DNA of 64,000 bases from NCBI RefSeq assembly GCF_041080625.1, contig NZ_CP163518.1:3472001-3536000 (forward strand). Direction: 5' to 3'. The notes under the pieces were generated by a model. That model was not told the DNA's origin. It was given only the letters and a program-made list of their open reading frames with translations, and did no database searches. The position numbers and the translations under genes are program-made. Shown piece after piece: positions 24,872 to 34,231 of the stretch. Within the stretch, counting starts at the first letter, position 1. Every line of letters begins with the position of its first letter. Origin of the DNA: Streptomyces sp. CG1 (lineage in GTDB: Bacteria > Actinomycetota > Actinomycetes > Streptomycetales > Streptomycetaceae).

Positions 24872-26707
24872 TCAGGCGGCCTGCGCGGGCTCGTGCGACG
24901 CGCTCTCGGGCGACGCGTCCTCGCGGCGGCGGCCGCTGCTCGCGTGCCACTCACGGCTGCCGCCGGCCCAGGTCCAGGTGCCTGCCAGGAAGCGGCACAG
25001 TTCCGGGGAGCCGGTCCGGGCGAGCGCGGCCGCCTCGGCCTCGAAGGTGAGCATCAGCTCGTTGTGGATGTCGACCGTGCGGTCGACGGCCTCCGCCGGC
25101 GAGCAGCCTTCCTCGGAGGCGATCAGCCGGGGCAGGCTGAAGTCCGCCGGGTCCTCCTTGGCCATGGAGTAGAGATCGTTGACGAGCATGCCGGCGGTGC
25201 CCGCCATGGTGAAGGCACGCCGTACACGGGGGTCGGAGAACTCGCCGTAGGGCACCTCGTATCCGGCGATCGTGTCGACGAGCACCATGCCCGGTACGAA
25301 GCTGTTCTCGTGCCGGTGCGTCAGGAACTCCCCGGCGGACGGGACATGCCCCGAGGCCTGCCAGTCGGCCTCTTGGTCGAAGGCGTTGAGCATGATGCCC
25401 AGCTCGTGGCGGAGCCGGCGCACCTGTGACATCGTCGCGTACGTGTGGAGGTTGCGCAGGCTGTCCCTGAGGGCCCGCATGACCGGGTCCGCCGTGACCG
25501 CCCTCTTCGAGCCGGGGGCGTAGCCGAGCGGGAGGTGGGACTGGTCGATCACCGAGCGGGCGACGGCGAGCCGTTGGCCCGGTTCCGCGGGCCGGGCCTC
25601 CTCGGCCTCGCCGTCCAGGTGGTGGTCGCCCACGGCCCACTCCGACAGGGCGCACTTAGCGGCCGCGAGCAGCCGGTCGGGGTCGTCGGACTCGGGGTGG
25701 GCCAGCATGACGAGCCGCCCGAGGTCGGCCGTACGGATCTTGTCCAACCGCCCCGCACAGATCCCGGTCTCCTCGGCCCACCGGACCAGCCGCTCGGTGA
25801 CGGTCTCCCCGAGCGCGGGGTCGTCCCGCACGGCGGGCGGACAGTGAAGCCGCCGCCCAGGATCGACCGCCGGCGCCGACGCCTCCCGGCGGGGCTCGGA
25901 GGCGGCGCCACCACCCCGGCCCACCGCCGAGGTGTCACGACCGGCACCGACGGGGGCTGCCGCCGGGGCGCCAGAACCGGTGCGAGCAGATTCCACCGCC
26001 GACGCACCAAGACCAACGCGGGCAAGGGCTGCCGCCGACACGCCAGGACCAGTGCGGGCAGATTCCACCGCCGACGCACCAAGACCAACGCGGGCAAGGG
26101 CTGCCGCCGAGGTGCCGAGGCCGGTGGGACCGGTCGGCAGCTGGGCCGGTACCGGCCGATGCGCATCGCCTGGCAGTGACGTCTCCGTCGGTGGAGCCAC
26201 GCCCCCTGGCACGTCTCCGGCCGCCAAAGGGTTCCCGACCGACGGCGAGTGCCCGGCCCCGGAAGGGGCCCCAGCCACCGATGCGTGCAGCTCCGTCGGC
26301 GCATTCCGGACTGCCGGCGCACGCCAGACCGTCGGCGCATTCCCGACTGCCGGCGCATTCCCGGCTGCCGGCGCACGCCCGGCCGTGGGCGGCTTCCCGG
26401 CCTCGGACGGCCGCGGTTCCTCCGATGAAAGCACCACCTCCGGCGGCTTCACCGCCTCCGCAAGATGCGCCTCCGACGACGTAGGTGACGTAGGTACCGC
26501 CGTCGGCGGATGCGGCGCCCACTCCGGCAGTGGCGCCGCCGTCGGCCGGTGGGCGGCTGCCGGGGTCGGCAGGGGCAGAGGGAGTGCGGTCGGCGGCGGG
26601 GCGGGCCCGGCCGTCGGCGGGGAGGTCCCGGCCGACAGCAGGGCCCGTACCAGGCCCGCCGTGTCGTGGGACGCGGCGGGAGCCGTGACCCGGGAGATCA
26701 ACGACAC
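24872..26707 (-). CDS. 2-methylisoborneol synthase with long disordered N-terminal extension
   Basis: 611 residues; cyclises 2-methylgeranyl diphosphate to the earthy-odour terpenoid 2-methylisoborneol. The class I terpene synthase part is the last ~320 residues: acidic motif VGDHHLDGE and the NSE triad NDLYSMAKE with N, S and E in place. The first ~290 residues are Pro/Ala-rich; only the opening SLISRVTAPAASHDTAGL looks conserved. Known enzymes have about 120 such residues, so the tail is roughly doubled, in part by a 24-residue tandem repeat. In family 2B encapsulin systems this tail directs the enzyme into the shell. GTG start inside a GGGAGC-spaced overlap region 5 bp after the encapsulin stop. 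Confidence 0.92.
   Translation of the reverse strand: MSLISRVTAPAASHDTAGLVRALLSAGTSPPTAGPAPPPTALPLPLPTPAAAHRPTAAPLPEWAPHPPTAVPTSPTSSEAHLAEAVKPPEVVLSSEEPRPSEAGKPPTAGRAPAAGNAPAVGNAPTVWRAPAVRNAPTELHASVAGAPSGAGHSPSVGNPLAAGDVPGGVAPPTETSLPGDAHRPVPAQLPTGPTGLGTSAAALARVGLGASAVESARTGPGVSAAALARVGLGASAVESARTGSGAPAAAPVGAGRDTSAVGRGGGAASEPRREASAPAVDPGRRLHCPPAVRDDPALGETVTERLVRWAEETGICAGRLDKIRTADLGRLVMLAHPESDDPDRLLAAAKCALSEWAVGDHHLDGEAEEARPAEPGQRLAVARSVIDQSHLPLGYAPGSKRAVTADPVMRALRDSLRNLHTYATMSQVRRLRHELGIMLNAFDQEADWQASGHVPSAGEFLTHRHENSFVPGMVLVDTIAGYEVPYGEFSDPRVRRAFTMAGTAGMLVNDLYSMAKEDPADFSLPRLIASEEGCSPAEAVDRTVDIHNELMLTFEAEAAALARTGSPELCRFLAGTWTWAGGSREWHASSGRRREDASPESASHEPAQAA
25954..26120 (-). repeat. 72-bp tandem repeat inside the synthase gene
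   Basis: Period 72 bp (24 codons). Copies begin at 25986 and 26058; their first 53 bases are identical, and a degraded copy precedes 25986. The protein unit reads ALARVGLGASAVESARTG plus six variable residues. The identity indicates recent duplication. Confidence 0.85.
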
Positions 26708-26712
26708 CGTCG

Positions 26713-28146
26713 TCAGCTCCCGTTCGTGCGGGCGATCTCGACGTTCTCCAGGACGCCGAGGGCGTCGGGCACCAGGACGGCCGCCGAGTAGTAGGTGCTG
26801 ACCAGGTAGGAGATGACCGCCTGCTCGTTGATGCCCATGAAGCGGACGTTCAGACCGGGCTCGACCTCGTCCGGGATGCCGGTCTGGTAGAGGCCGATGA
26901 CACCCTGGTCGTCCTCACCGGTACGCATCGCGATGATCGAGGACGTGCCCTGCTCGGTGATCGGGATCTTGCCGCACGGCAGCAGCGGCACTCCGCGCCA
27001 CGCGGGCAGCTGGTTGCCGTTGAACTCGATGCTGCCGAAGTACAGGCCCCGCTTGTTGCACTGGCGGCCGAACGCGGCGATGGCCTTGGGGTGGGCCAGG
27101 AAACAGCGGGTCTTGCGCCGCATGCTGAGCAGCTCGTCCATGTCGTCCGGGGTCGGCGGGCCCGAGTAGGTGGAGATCCGCTGGTCGAAGTCGGCGTTGT
27201 TGAGCAGGCCGAACTCCGCGTTGTTGATCAGCTCGTGCTCCTGCCGCTCGCGCAGTGCCTCGATGGTCAGCCGCAACTGCTGCTGCGTCTGGTCCATCGG
27301 CTCGTTGTAGAGGTCGGCGACCCGGCTGTGCACCCGCAGCACCGTCTGCGCGACGCTCAACTCGTACTCACGCGGGGAGAGTTCGTAGTCGGCGAAGGTC
27401 TGGTGCAGCGTCTCCTCGCCCGCGTGCCCCGAGCTGAGCAGGATGTCGGCCTCACCGGACCGGTTCAGTCTGCGGTGCCCGTCGGTGCTGATCCCCTGCA
27501 CGTGCCGGCGCAGCGCCTCGTGCCGGTCGGCGACCGCCTTGTACGCCGTGAGCGGCAGCGCGAGCACCGTCGTGGCGGTCGTGGCCCGGGCCGTGAACTC
27601 CCACTTCTTGGCCTGCCCGGCGAGCACCTGGCCGCCGAAGGTGTCCCCGTCGGCCATCAGCCCGAGCACGGACTCGTCGCCGTACGGGCCCTCGCCGATC
27701 TTCTCGACCTTGCCGTGCGCGATGAGGTAGACGTGGTCGGCCTTGCGGCCCTCCTGCACGATGACCTGGCCGGGGGCGAACTCCTTCTGCACGAACTTGT
27801 CGGCCAGCGCGCCGAGCACGCCGCTGTCGGAGAAGCCGCGCAGCAGGGGCAGTTCGCCCAGTTCGGCGGGGACGACCTGGATCTTGGAGCCGGTCTTGAC
27901 GAAGGTCACGCGGCCGTCGCCGACGGTGTAGGAGAGGCGGCGGTTGACCCGGTAGGTGGCGCCGGGCACGTTCACCCAGGGCAGGACGCGGCTCGCCCAG
28001 CGGGAGCTGATGCCCTGCATCTGCGGTTCGGACTTGGTGGTGGTGGCGAGATTGCGCGCCGCCGCGGTGCTGAGGCTCTGCTGCTCGCGCTGCTGCTGCT
28101 CCGACTCCGGGCCGGCCGACGGTGCTGTCATGGTGTCGAGGGGCAT
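26713..28146 (-). CDS. Family 2B encapsulin shell protein with cyclic-nucleotide-binding domain
   Basis: 477 residues. A cNMP-binding-like domain (about 115-225, with [15 protein letters not shown] and [11 protein letters not shown]) is inserted in an HK97-type shell protein; the C-terminal part ([14 protein letters not shown]) is the conserved shell core. Such proteins assemble into nanocompartments loaded with terpene synthase. ATG at 28146 follows GACGAGGTAGAG; a longer reading to 28200 has no site. First gene of the operon, so shell, cargo enzyme and methyltransferase are made together. Related proteins (EshA-like) affect development in streptomycetes. Confidence 0.93.
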   Translation of the reverse strand: MPLDTMTAPSAGPESEQQQREQQSLSTAAARNLATTTKSEPQMQGISSRWASRVLPWVNVPGATYRVNRRLSYTVGDGRVTFVKTGSKIQVVPAELGELPLLRGFSDSGVLGALADKFVQKEFAPGQVIVQEGRKADHVYLIAHGKVEKIGEGPYGDESVLGLMADGDTFGGQVLAGQAKKWEFTARATTATTVLALPLTAYKAVADRHEALRRHVQGISTDGHRRLNRSGEADILLSSGHAGEETLHQTFADYELSPREYELSVAQTVLRVHSRVADLYNEPMDQTQQQLRLTIEALRERQEHELINNAEFGLLNNADFDQRISTYSGPPTPDDMDELLSMRRKTRCFLAHPKAIAAFGRQCNKRGLYFGSIEFNGNQLPAWRGVPLLPCGKIPITEQGTSSIIAMRTGEDDQGVIGLYQTGIPDEVEPGLNVRFMGINEQAVISYLVSTYYSAAVLVPDALGVLENVEIARTNGS

Positions 28147-28246
28147 GGCTCTACCTCGTCTTTCATGGCACGTAGGGTCGCAACGAACTGCTGTCGTCAC
28201 GCTGCGTACACAGAACTAGCAGAGCCACGCTTACGTTGAGTAACCA

Positions 28247-28307
28247 AATCAGGGGCGCGCGAAGGCAGTCCGCGGGCTCACGGTGCGCCCCTCGCACGCC
28301 CCTGATT
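28247..28307. promoter_or_regulatory. Wide inverted repeat upstream of encapsulin operon
   Basis: AATCAGGGGCG (28247-28257) and CGCCCCTGATT (28297-28307) are perfect inverted copies 39 bp apart, about 100-160 bp before the encapsulin start. It may be a cruciform-type terminator for the convergent-side transcript or an operator pair. The rest of 28147-28429 shows no gene. Confidence 0.45.
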
Positions 28308-28429
28308 CGCATAACTCCTGGTCTAACGTTTCCGCAGGTCAACCCTGGATGACGGTTCGCTGGCGAGAACCGGCCAGAACTGGCGAAAGCGATCGCTTAC
28401 TCGGAGTGACCGGCGTGGCGGGCGTCGAC

Positions 28430-29083
28430 CTATGCGCTCGGGCACTCCTTCCACGCCAGGTGGTACACCGTGCTGATGTCGCCGTCCGTCGAGTCCATGG
28501 TCATGAAGCTGACCTTGTTGGCGCTGGCGGTACCCGCGTTCACCCGCAGCTCGGTGTTGATGTTGAAGTTGCGCAGGACCCCGCAGGGCGCCCAGACCAG
28601 CTGGGCCCAGTCCGTGCTGTCGGTGGCCTCCCAGTTGTCGTTGAAGGGAGCACTGAAGGGGTGACTCCTGGGCACGGTGTTCGGGGAGCCCTGGAAGTAG
28701 TACGAGGCCTTCTGGGTCGCGCTCGCGCCGGGCTGCAGGGACAGGAAGCCGCGGTAGTCGGCGCTGGCGATGGCGTAGGTGAAGCCCTGGGGGACGTGGA
28801 CCACCAGGTTCAGCTGGCAGTTCTTGCGGAATGCCGTGGGGTCGGAGTTGCCGCCGGCCTGGGCCAGGTAGTTGCTGTAGGTCACCGTGAAGGCGGTGTT
28901 GTCCGGCGAGACGGCGACCGCGGCGGTGCCCTCGGGGCAGCCGGAGCCGTTCACCGTCGCCACGTCGATGACGATCTTGTCCGGCGGCGGGTTGTCGATC
29001 GGGCCGCCGGCGGGTCTCTGGGCGGGTATCGCGGTGGAGAGCAGCGCCGCCACGGCGCCGCTCAGGAGGAGTCCACCAGCCAT
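28430..29083 (-). CDS. Secreted DUF4360 protein
   Basis: 217 residues. Sec signal peptide of about 20-22 residues (GGLLLSGAVAALLSTAIPAQ). The mature domain is beta-rich (AVAVSPDNTAFTVTYSNYLAQAGG, NCQLNLVVHVPQGFTYAIA) with four cysteines (GCPEG, KNCQL, APCGV, KECPS) that probably form two disulfides, as in DUF4360 proteins of actinomycetes and fungi. Function unknown. ATG at 29083 is preceded by GGGAGA at 4 bp, preferred to the ATG 12 bp upstream. Confidence 0.82.
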   Translation of the reverse strand: MAGGLLLSGAVAALLSTAIPAQRPAGGPIDNPPPDKIVIDVATVNGSGCPEGTAAVAVSPDNTAFTVTYSNYLAQAGGNSDPTAFRKNCQLNLVVHVPQGFTYAIASADYRGFLSLQPGASATQKASYYFQGSPNTVPRSHPFSAPFNDNWEATDSTDWAQLVWAPCGVLRNFNINTELRVNAGTASANKVSFMTMDSTDGDISTVYHLAWKECPSA

Positions 29084-29219
29084 GATTTCTCCCATGGTCG
29101 GATGTGGGGGGTCTGTGTGGAGCCTGTGAAGCGCTCCGCATCGTAGAAAGCCCCGCTCACTCCCGGGAGAGTCAACTCCGGCCATTCACAACCGGCCGTT
29201 CACACCCAGGGCCTCGCCC

Positions 29220-29678
29220 CTACGGGTTCTCCCAGGCGCCCGGTTCCGCCGCCAGTGCGCGGACGGGCTCCGGCAGGGAGTCCGCCGCGAGGTCGGCGAG
29301 GGTGACGCCCTCAAGGATCCGGCGGACGTTCGCGCGCAGCGCGATCCACAGGGGCAGCAGGGGCTGTGCGGTGCCGGTGTAGGCGAGGCCCGTCGGGCGT
29401 TCGCCGCGGACCGACACGATCGGGCCGTCCACCGCCCGGATCACATCCGCGACCGTGATGTCGGCCGCGTCCCGCGCCAGCCGGTAGCCGCCGCCTCCCC
29501 CACGCCGGCTGTCGACGATCCCGGCCCGTCTCAGATCGCCCAGGATCCCTTCCAGGAACTTGTGCGGGATGCCCTGCACGGCGGCGATTTCCTCCGCCTT
29601 CACGGGGCCGTTAGTCTGCCGTACGGCCAACTCCAGTACCGCCCGTACCGCGTAATCCGCCCGTGCCGAGATCCTCAT
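29220..29678 (-). CDS. Rrf2-family transcriptional regulator without iron-sulfur cysteines
   Basis: 152 residues opening with MRISARADYAVRAVLELA, the classic Rrf2 start; the winged helix includes GIPHKFLEGILGDLRRAG and the wing SRRGGGGGYRL. There is no cysteine anywhere in the protein, so it cannot hold the Fe-S cluster of IscR, NsrR or RsrR and must sense something else. Divergent from the GH35 gene with 77 bp between starts, which makes that gene a possible target. Confidence 0.92.
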   Translation of the reverse strand: MRISARADYAVRAVLELAVRQTNGPVKAEEIAAVQGIPHKFLEGILGDLRRAGIVDSRRGGGGGYRLARDAADITVADVIRAVDGPIVSVRGERPTGLAYTGTAQPLLPLWIALRANVRRILEGVTLADLAADSLPEPVRALAAEPGAWENP

Positions 29679-29755
29679 GAATCCATTGTGGGGCGTCGCC
29701 GCAGGGAGAACGGCCCTCGCCCGCGCCCCGTAAGATCGCCCGGGAGGATCCAACC

Positions 29756-32710
29756 TTGGCGCTCAGCAGACGAAGTTTCAGTGCCCTGGCCGGCTCGACC
29801 GCCCTCGGGCTCGCCCTGGGCGGCAGCGGCGGCACGGGGGCGCCCTCGGCATACGCGGCGCACAGCGTGCCGACCGGCCCGGCGCCCGCCCCGCCGAGCG
29901 CCGACGGCGAGCGGCACACCATCGGCTACGACCGCTACTCGCTGCTCGTGGACGGCAGACGGCTGGTCGTGTGGTCCGGCGAGATGCATCCCTTCCGGCT
30001 GCCGAGCCCCTCCCTGTGGCGGGACGTGCTGCAGAAGATGCGCGCCCACGGCTACAACGCCGTGAGCATCTATGTGGCCTGGAACTACCACTCCCCCGCA
30101 CCCGGCCGGTACGACTTCTCCGGCGTCCGGGACCTGGACCTGTTCCTGCGCATGGCCGCCGAGACCGGCCTGTACGTCATCCTGCGGCCCGGCCCGTACA
30201 TCAACGCCGAGGTGGACGGCGGCGGCTTCCCCGGCTGGCTGACCGCGGCCAAGGGCACGGCCCGGACCGACGACCCGACGTATCTGGGGCATGTCGACGC
30301 GTGGCTGACCCAGGTGAACCGGATCGCCCGCAAGCACCTGTTCACCCAGGGCAACGGCACGATCCTGCTGTACCAGATCGAGAACGAGTACGACGCCCAC
30401 ACCGACGAGACCGGCCGGGCGTACATGTCCCACCTGTACAAGAAGGTGCGGGCGGACGGCATCGACGTGCCGCTGTTCCACAACGACAAGGGGCGCAACG
30501 GCTACTGGACGCCCGGGTCGTTCGACACCGGCGGCGAGAAGGGCGGCTGGCTGTACGGGTTCGACGGGTATCCGTCGCCGGCGCAGACACCGCCGGACTG
30601 GGGGACGTTCGGGCCCGGCGGGGCGAAGGGCGGGGCCGGTGCCTCGCCGACCACGCCCGGGTTCGTGCCCGAGTTCGGCGGCGGCTGGTTCGACCCGTGG
30701 GGCGGCGCCTGGTTCGACGGCAAGGGGTACGCCGAGTCACGGCGCACCCGGGACGCCGCCTACGAGCGCCGCTTCTATCTCACCAACCTCGCCAACGGAC
30801 TCACCCTGCACAACGTGTACATGACCTTCGGCGGGACCTCCTGGGGCTGGCTGCCCGCGCCGGTCGTCTACACGTCGTACGACTACGGCGCCGCCATCGA
30901 CGAGGCCCGCAACGTCACCGAGAAGATCGCGCCGATGCACCAGCTCGGCCATCTGCTGCAGCGCGTGCCCGACTTCGCCAAGCTCGACCGGGCGGCGGAC
31001 GTGCACGCCGAGGGCCTGAAGGTCTACCACCTGACCAATCCGGACACCGGCGCCCATGTCTACGTCGCCCGCAACGACGGCGCGGACGCGGTCACCACCG
31101 ATCTGCCGACCGACACCGGCCGGATGCGGATCACCGTGCCCGGCAAGGACGCCAGGCTGCTGACGACCGGGCTGAAGCTGGGCCGGCGGACCCTCAAGTA
31201 CTCCACCGCCGAGCCCGTGCTGTGCGTGACGGCGGGGCGGCAGGACATCGCGCTGTTCGCGGGCCGCCACGGCGAGATGACCGAGCTGGTGCTGGAGTGC
31301 CAGGCCGAGCCGGACGTCATGCGGCTCGACCCCGAGGCCGCCTGGGCCTTCGACGGCGCCGACGCGCTGCATGTGAACACGCCGCTCGGCGAGGGCGGAC
31401 TGACCCGGGTGCTGGTACAGAAGGGCGACACCGAGACCCCGCTGCTGCTGCTCTTCGCCGACGACGCCACCGCCGTACGCGTGTTCCCGTACGACACCCC
31501 GTCCGGGACCCTGCTGGTGTACGGCCCGGCGCTGCTGCGCCATGTCGAACTGCGCGGCTCCGAGGTCCACTTGACGGGTGACGTCACCGACACCACGAGC
31601 GTGGAGGTGTGGGGGCCGCGCGGCATCGACACCCTGGTGTGGAACGGGCGCAGACTGCCCACCCGGGTGACGCTGTCCGGCAGCCTGATGACCACCGGCA
31701 TGCTGCCGGCCGTCCCCGAGGTGAAGCTGCCCGAGCTGGGCGGCTGGCGGATGCGCAGGGAGAACCCGGAGGTCGGGCCCAGTTTCGACGACTCGGGCTG
31801 GAAGGCGGCGGACAAGAAGACGTCGTTCAGCACCACGCCCGTCCCCGACGGCGGGCCGGTCCTCTTCGCCGACGACTACGGCTTCCACTACGGAGACGTC
31901 TGGTACCGGGGCTCCTTCACCGACTCCACCGGCCTGGAGGAGTTCTCGCTCGCCTACAGCACCGGCACCCAGGGCCTGCTGATGGCCTGGCTGGACGGCG
32001 AGCCGCTGGGCACTCACCGGATGCCGGTGCCGGACAAGAACACCACCACCAGGCAGGGGACTTGGACGGCGACCGCCGCCTTCCCGGTGCGGGAGGCGCT
32101 GCGCTCGCCCGGCCGGCATGTGCTGTCCGTGCTCGTACGGCGCATGCAGCACGACCAGGACGGCAAGGGCCTCGACACCCACAAGGCGGCCCGGGGTCTG
32201 ACGGCAGCCTCCTTCAAGGGGGCTTCTCCGACGGTGAGTTGGCGGATCCAGGGTGAGGGGCCGGTGGATCCGGTGCGCGGCCCGATGAACAACGGCGGCC
32301 TGTACGGCGAGCGGGAGGGCTGGCATCTGCCCGGCTTCCGGGACCACGACTGGGAGCGGGCGGCCTTCCCGCGCGCCGCCCGGTACCAGGGCGTGACCTG
32401 GTACCGGACCACCTTCCGGCTCTCGGTCCCGGCGGACATCGACGCGTCGATCGGGCTGACCCTGGAGGACGATCCGTACCGGGCCTACCGGGCGCAGATC
32501 TTCCTCAACGGCTGGAACATGGGCCAGTACATCAACAACGTCGGCCCGCAGCACACCTTCGTCCTGCCGAACGGCGTCCTGCGCACCCGGGGCACCAACG
32601 CCCTCGCGCTGGCGGTCCTCTCGGAGTTCACCACGCTGTCGGGGCCGGGGAAGGTGGGCCTGACGCTGCTCGGCAGAGCGACCGGAGGACTGCCGGTCAC
32701 GCCAGTCTGA
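29756..32710 (+). CDS. Secreted GH35 beta-galactosidase
   Basis: 984 residues. Tat signal LSRRSFSALAGST at the start, so it is exported folded. The GH35 barrel has GEMHPFRLPSPSLW, YVAWNYHSP, RPGPYINAEVDGGGFPGWL in two blocks, the acid/base Glu in YQIENEYDAH and the nucleophile Glu in FVPEFGGGWFDP. Beta-sandwich domains fill the C-terminal half (WYRGSFTDS, WYRTTFRLSVPAD). Start is TTG, with GGGAGG 7 bp upstream. Expected to remove galactose from plant galactans or arabinogalactan. Its last 14 bp overlap the convergent GH51 gene, and GH51/GH43 neighbours point to hemicellulose side chains. Confidence 0.92.
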   Translation: MALSRRSFSALAGSTALGLALGGSGGTGAPSAYAAHSVPTGPAPAPPSADGERHTIGYDRYSLLVDGRRLVVWSGEMHPFRLPSPSLWRDVLQKMRAHGYNAVSIYVAWNYHSPAPGRYDFSGVRDLDLFLRMAAETGLYVILRPGPYINAEVDGGGFPGWLTAAKGTARTDDPTYLGHVDAWLTQVNRIARKHLFTQGNGTILLYQIENEYDAHTDETGRAYMSHLYKKVRADGIDVPLFHNDKGRNGYWTPGSFDTGGEKGGWLYGFDGYPSPAQTPPDWGTFGPGGAKGGAGASPTTPGFVPEFGGGWFDPWGGAWFDGKGYAESRRTRDAAYERRFYLTNLANGLTLHNVYMTFGGTSWGWLPAPVVYTSYDYGAAIDEARNVTEKIAPMHQLGHLLQRVPDFAKLDRAADVHAEGLKVYHLTNPDTGAHVYVARNDGADAVTTDLPTDTGRMRITVPGKDARLLTTGLKLGRRTLKYSTAEPVLCVTAGRQDIALFAGRHGEMTELVLECQAEPDVMRLDPEAAWAFDGADALHVNTPLGEGGLTRVLVQKGDTETPLLLLFADDATAVRVFPYDTPSGTLLVYGPALLRHVELRGSEVHLTGDVTDTTSVEVWGPRGIDTLVWNGRRLPTRVTLSGSLMTTGMLPAVPEVKLPELGGWRMRRENPEVGPSFDDSGWKAADKKTSFSTTPVPDGGPVLFADDYGFHYGDVWYRGSFTDSTGLEEFSLAYSTGTQGLLMAWLDGEPLGTHRMPVPDKNTTTRQGTWTATAAFPVREALRSPGRHVLSVLVRRMQHDQDGKGLDTHKAARGLTAASFKGASPTVSWRIQGEGPVDPVRGPMNNGGLYGEREGWHLPGFRDHDWERAAFPRAARYQGVTWYRTTFRLSVPADIDASIGLTLEDDPYRAYRAQIFLNGWNMGQYINNVGPQHTFVLPNGVLRTRGTNALALAVLSEFTTLSGPGKVGLTLLGRATGGLPVTPV

Positions 32711-34217
32711 TCACGTTCCAGGACAGTGGCTCCAGTACGGCGGTGAGGGTGCCGTCCGCCAGGGCGGTGCCCTCGACCGGGTGCGGGGTGACCCGCTCGG
32801 GGTCGTCCAGGGTGTTACGGGCGTCGGACTCGGCGTCGGCGAGCGCGCTGTGCTCGGTGACGATCGTCAACTCCATCCCGCTGAGGGTCACTTCGAGCGG
32901 CAGGGCGTCCGTACGGCTGCGGTTGACGGCGAACACGGTGACCGCGCCGTCGGCCGCGCGGACGGCCGTGGCGTGCAGCAGGTCCGTCTCGCCGTACTTC
33001 TTCGTCTCGTACGTCGGCGAGTCCACCCGCACGTCGAGCACCTGGCCCCGGCCGTGCCGCGACGCCTGTGCGAACGGGAAGAACGTCGTCTGCCGCCAGG
33101 CCGGGCCGCCCGGCTCGGTCATGATCGGGGCGATCACATTGACCAGCTGGGCGAGGCAGGCGACGGTGACGCGGTCGGCGTGCCGGAGCAGGGCGATGAG
33201 GAGCGAGCCGAAGACGACGGCGTCCGTGACGCTGTAGTTGTCCTCCAGCAGCCGGGGCGCCTCGGGCCAGTCGGACGGGGCGAGGCTCTTGGCGTACTCC
33301 TCCCAGCGGGAGAGGTACCAGACGTTCCACTCGTCGAAGGAGAGGTTGATCTTCTTCTTGGACTTGAGCCGGGCGCCCATGTGGTCGGCCGTGGCCACCA
33401 CGTTCTCGATGAAGGACTCCATGTCGACGGCCGAGGCGAGGAAGGAGTCCAGGTCGCCGTCGGTGGGTTCGTAGTAGGCGTGGAGAGAGATGTAGTCGAC
33501 CAGGTCGTACGCCTCCTCCAGGACGGTCGCCTCCCATGCGGCGAAGGTCGGCATGGCCTGGCTGGAGGAACCGCAGGCGACGAGTTCGACCGCGGGGTCC
33601 GCCTGGCGCATGGCGCGGGCCGTCTCGGCGGCGGCACGCCCGTATTCCCGTGCCGTCTTGTGCCCGGTCTGCCAGGGCCCGTCCATCTCGTTGCCGAGGC
33701 ACCACAGCCTGATCCCGAAGGGTTCCTTGTCGCCGTGGGCCGCGCGGAGTTCGGAAAGGGCGGTGCCGGAGGGGTGGTTGGCGTACTCCTGCAGTTCGAG
33801 GGCTTCGGCGACGCCTCGAGTACCGAGGTTCACGGCCACCATGGGTTCGGACTGGGGGCCGAGCTTCTTGAGGAAGGCGAGGTATTCGGAGAGACCGAAG
33901 CGGTTCGTCTCGGTGGAGTGCCAGGCGAGATCGAGTCGGCGCGGACGGTCTTCGACGGGACCGACCGAGTCCTCCCACTTGTAGCCGGAGACGAAGTTGC
34001 CGCCCGGGTAGCGGATGGCGGTGACACCGAGTTCGCGGACGAGGTCGAGGACGTCGGTCCGCAGACCCTCGGCATCGGCTGCGGGGTGCTCCGGCTCGTA
34101 GATGCCGGTGTAGACGCAGCGGCCGAGGTGTTCGACGAAGGACCCGAAGAGCCGGGGACTGACCTCCCCGACGGTGAAGGCGGGGTCCAGGGTGAAACGG
34201 GCGGTGCTCTTGCTCAT
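32697..34217 (-). CDS. GH51 alpha-L-arabinofuranosidase
   Basis: 506 residues, normal for intracellular GH51 enzymes, no signal peptide. Conserved start block PRLFGSFVEHLGRCVYTGIY, acid/base Glu in WCLGNEMDGPWQ, nucleophile Glu in INLSFDEWNVWY, and a C-terminal beta domain with TVFAVNRS. Releases arabinose from short arabino-oligosaccharides inside the cell. ATG at 34217 follows GAAAGGACCTC. It starts 15 bp after the stop of the broken GH43 gene on the same strand, so they were one operon for external then internal arabinan breakdown. Confidence 0.95.
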   Translation of the reverse strand: MSKSTARFTLDPAFTVGEVSPRLFGSFVEHLGRCVYTGIYEPEHPAADAEGLRTDVLDLVRELGVTAIRYPGGNFVSGYKWEDSVGPVEDRPRRLDLAWHSTETNRFGLSEYLAFLKKLGPQSEPMVAVNLGTRGVAEALELQEYANHPSGTALSELRAAHGDKEPFGIRLWCLGNEMDGPWQTGHKTAREYGRAAAETARAMRQADPAVELVACGSSSQAMPTFAAWEATVLEEAYDLVDYISLHAYYEPTDGDLDSFLASAVDMESFIENVVATADHMGARLKSKKKINLSFDEWNVWYLSRWEEYAKSLAPSDWPEAPRLLEDNYSVTDAVVFGSLLIALLRHADRVTVACLAQLVNVIAPIMTEPGGPAWRQTTFFPFAQASRHGRGQVLDVRVDSPTYETKKYGETDLLHATAVRAADGAVTVFAVNRSRTDALPLEVTLSGMELTIVTEHSALADAESDARNTLDDPERVTPHPVEGTALADGTLTAVLEPLSWNVIRLA

Positions 34218-34231
34218 GAGGTCCTTTCGAG

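Noticed and set aside
25954..26120. Tandem repeat as a CRISPR array
   Set aside because: Units are adjacent without unique spacers, in frame inside a coding sequence, and not palindromic; no cas gene is in the window.
28147..28429. A gene in the gap between encapsulin and the DUF4360 gene
   Set aside because: No frame with a start, ribosome site and plausible composition; only the wide inverted repeat is notable.
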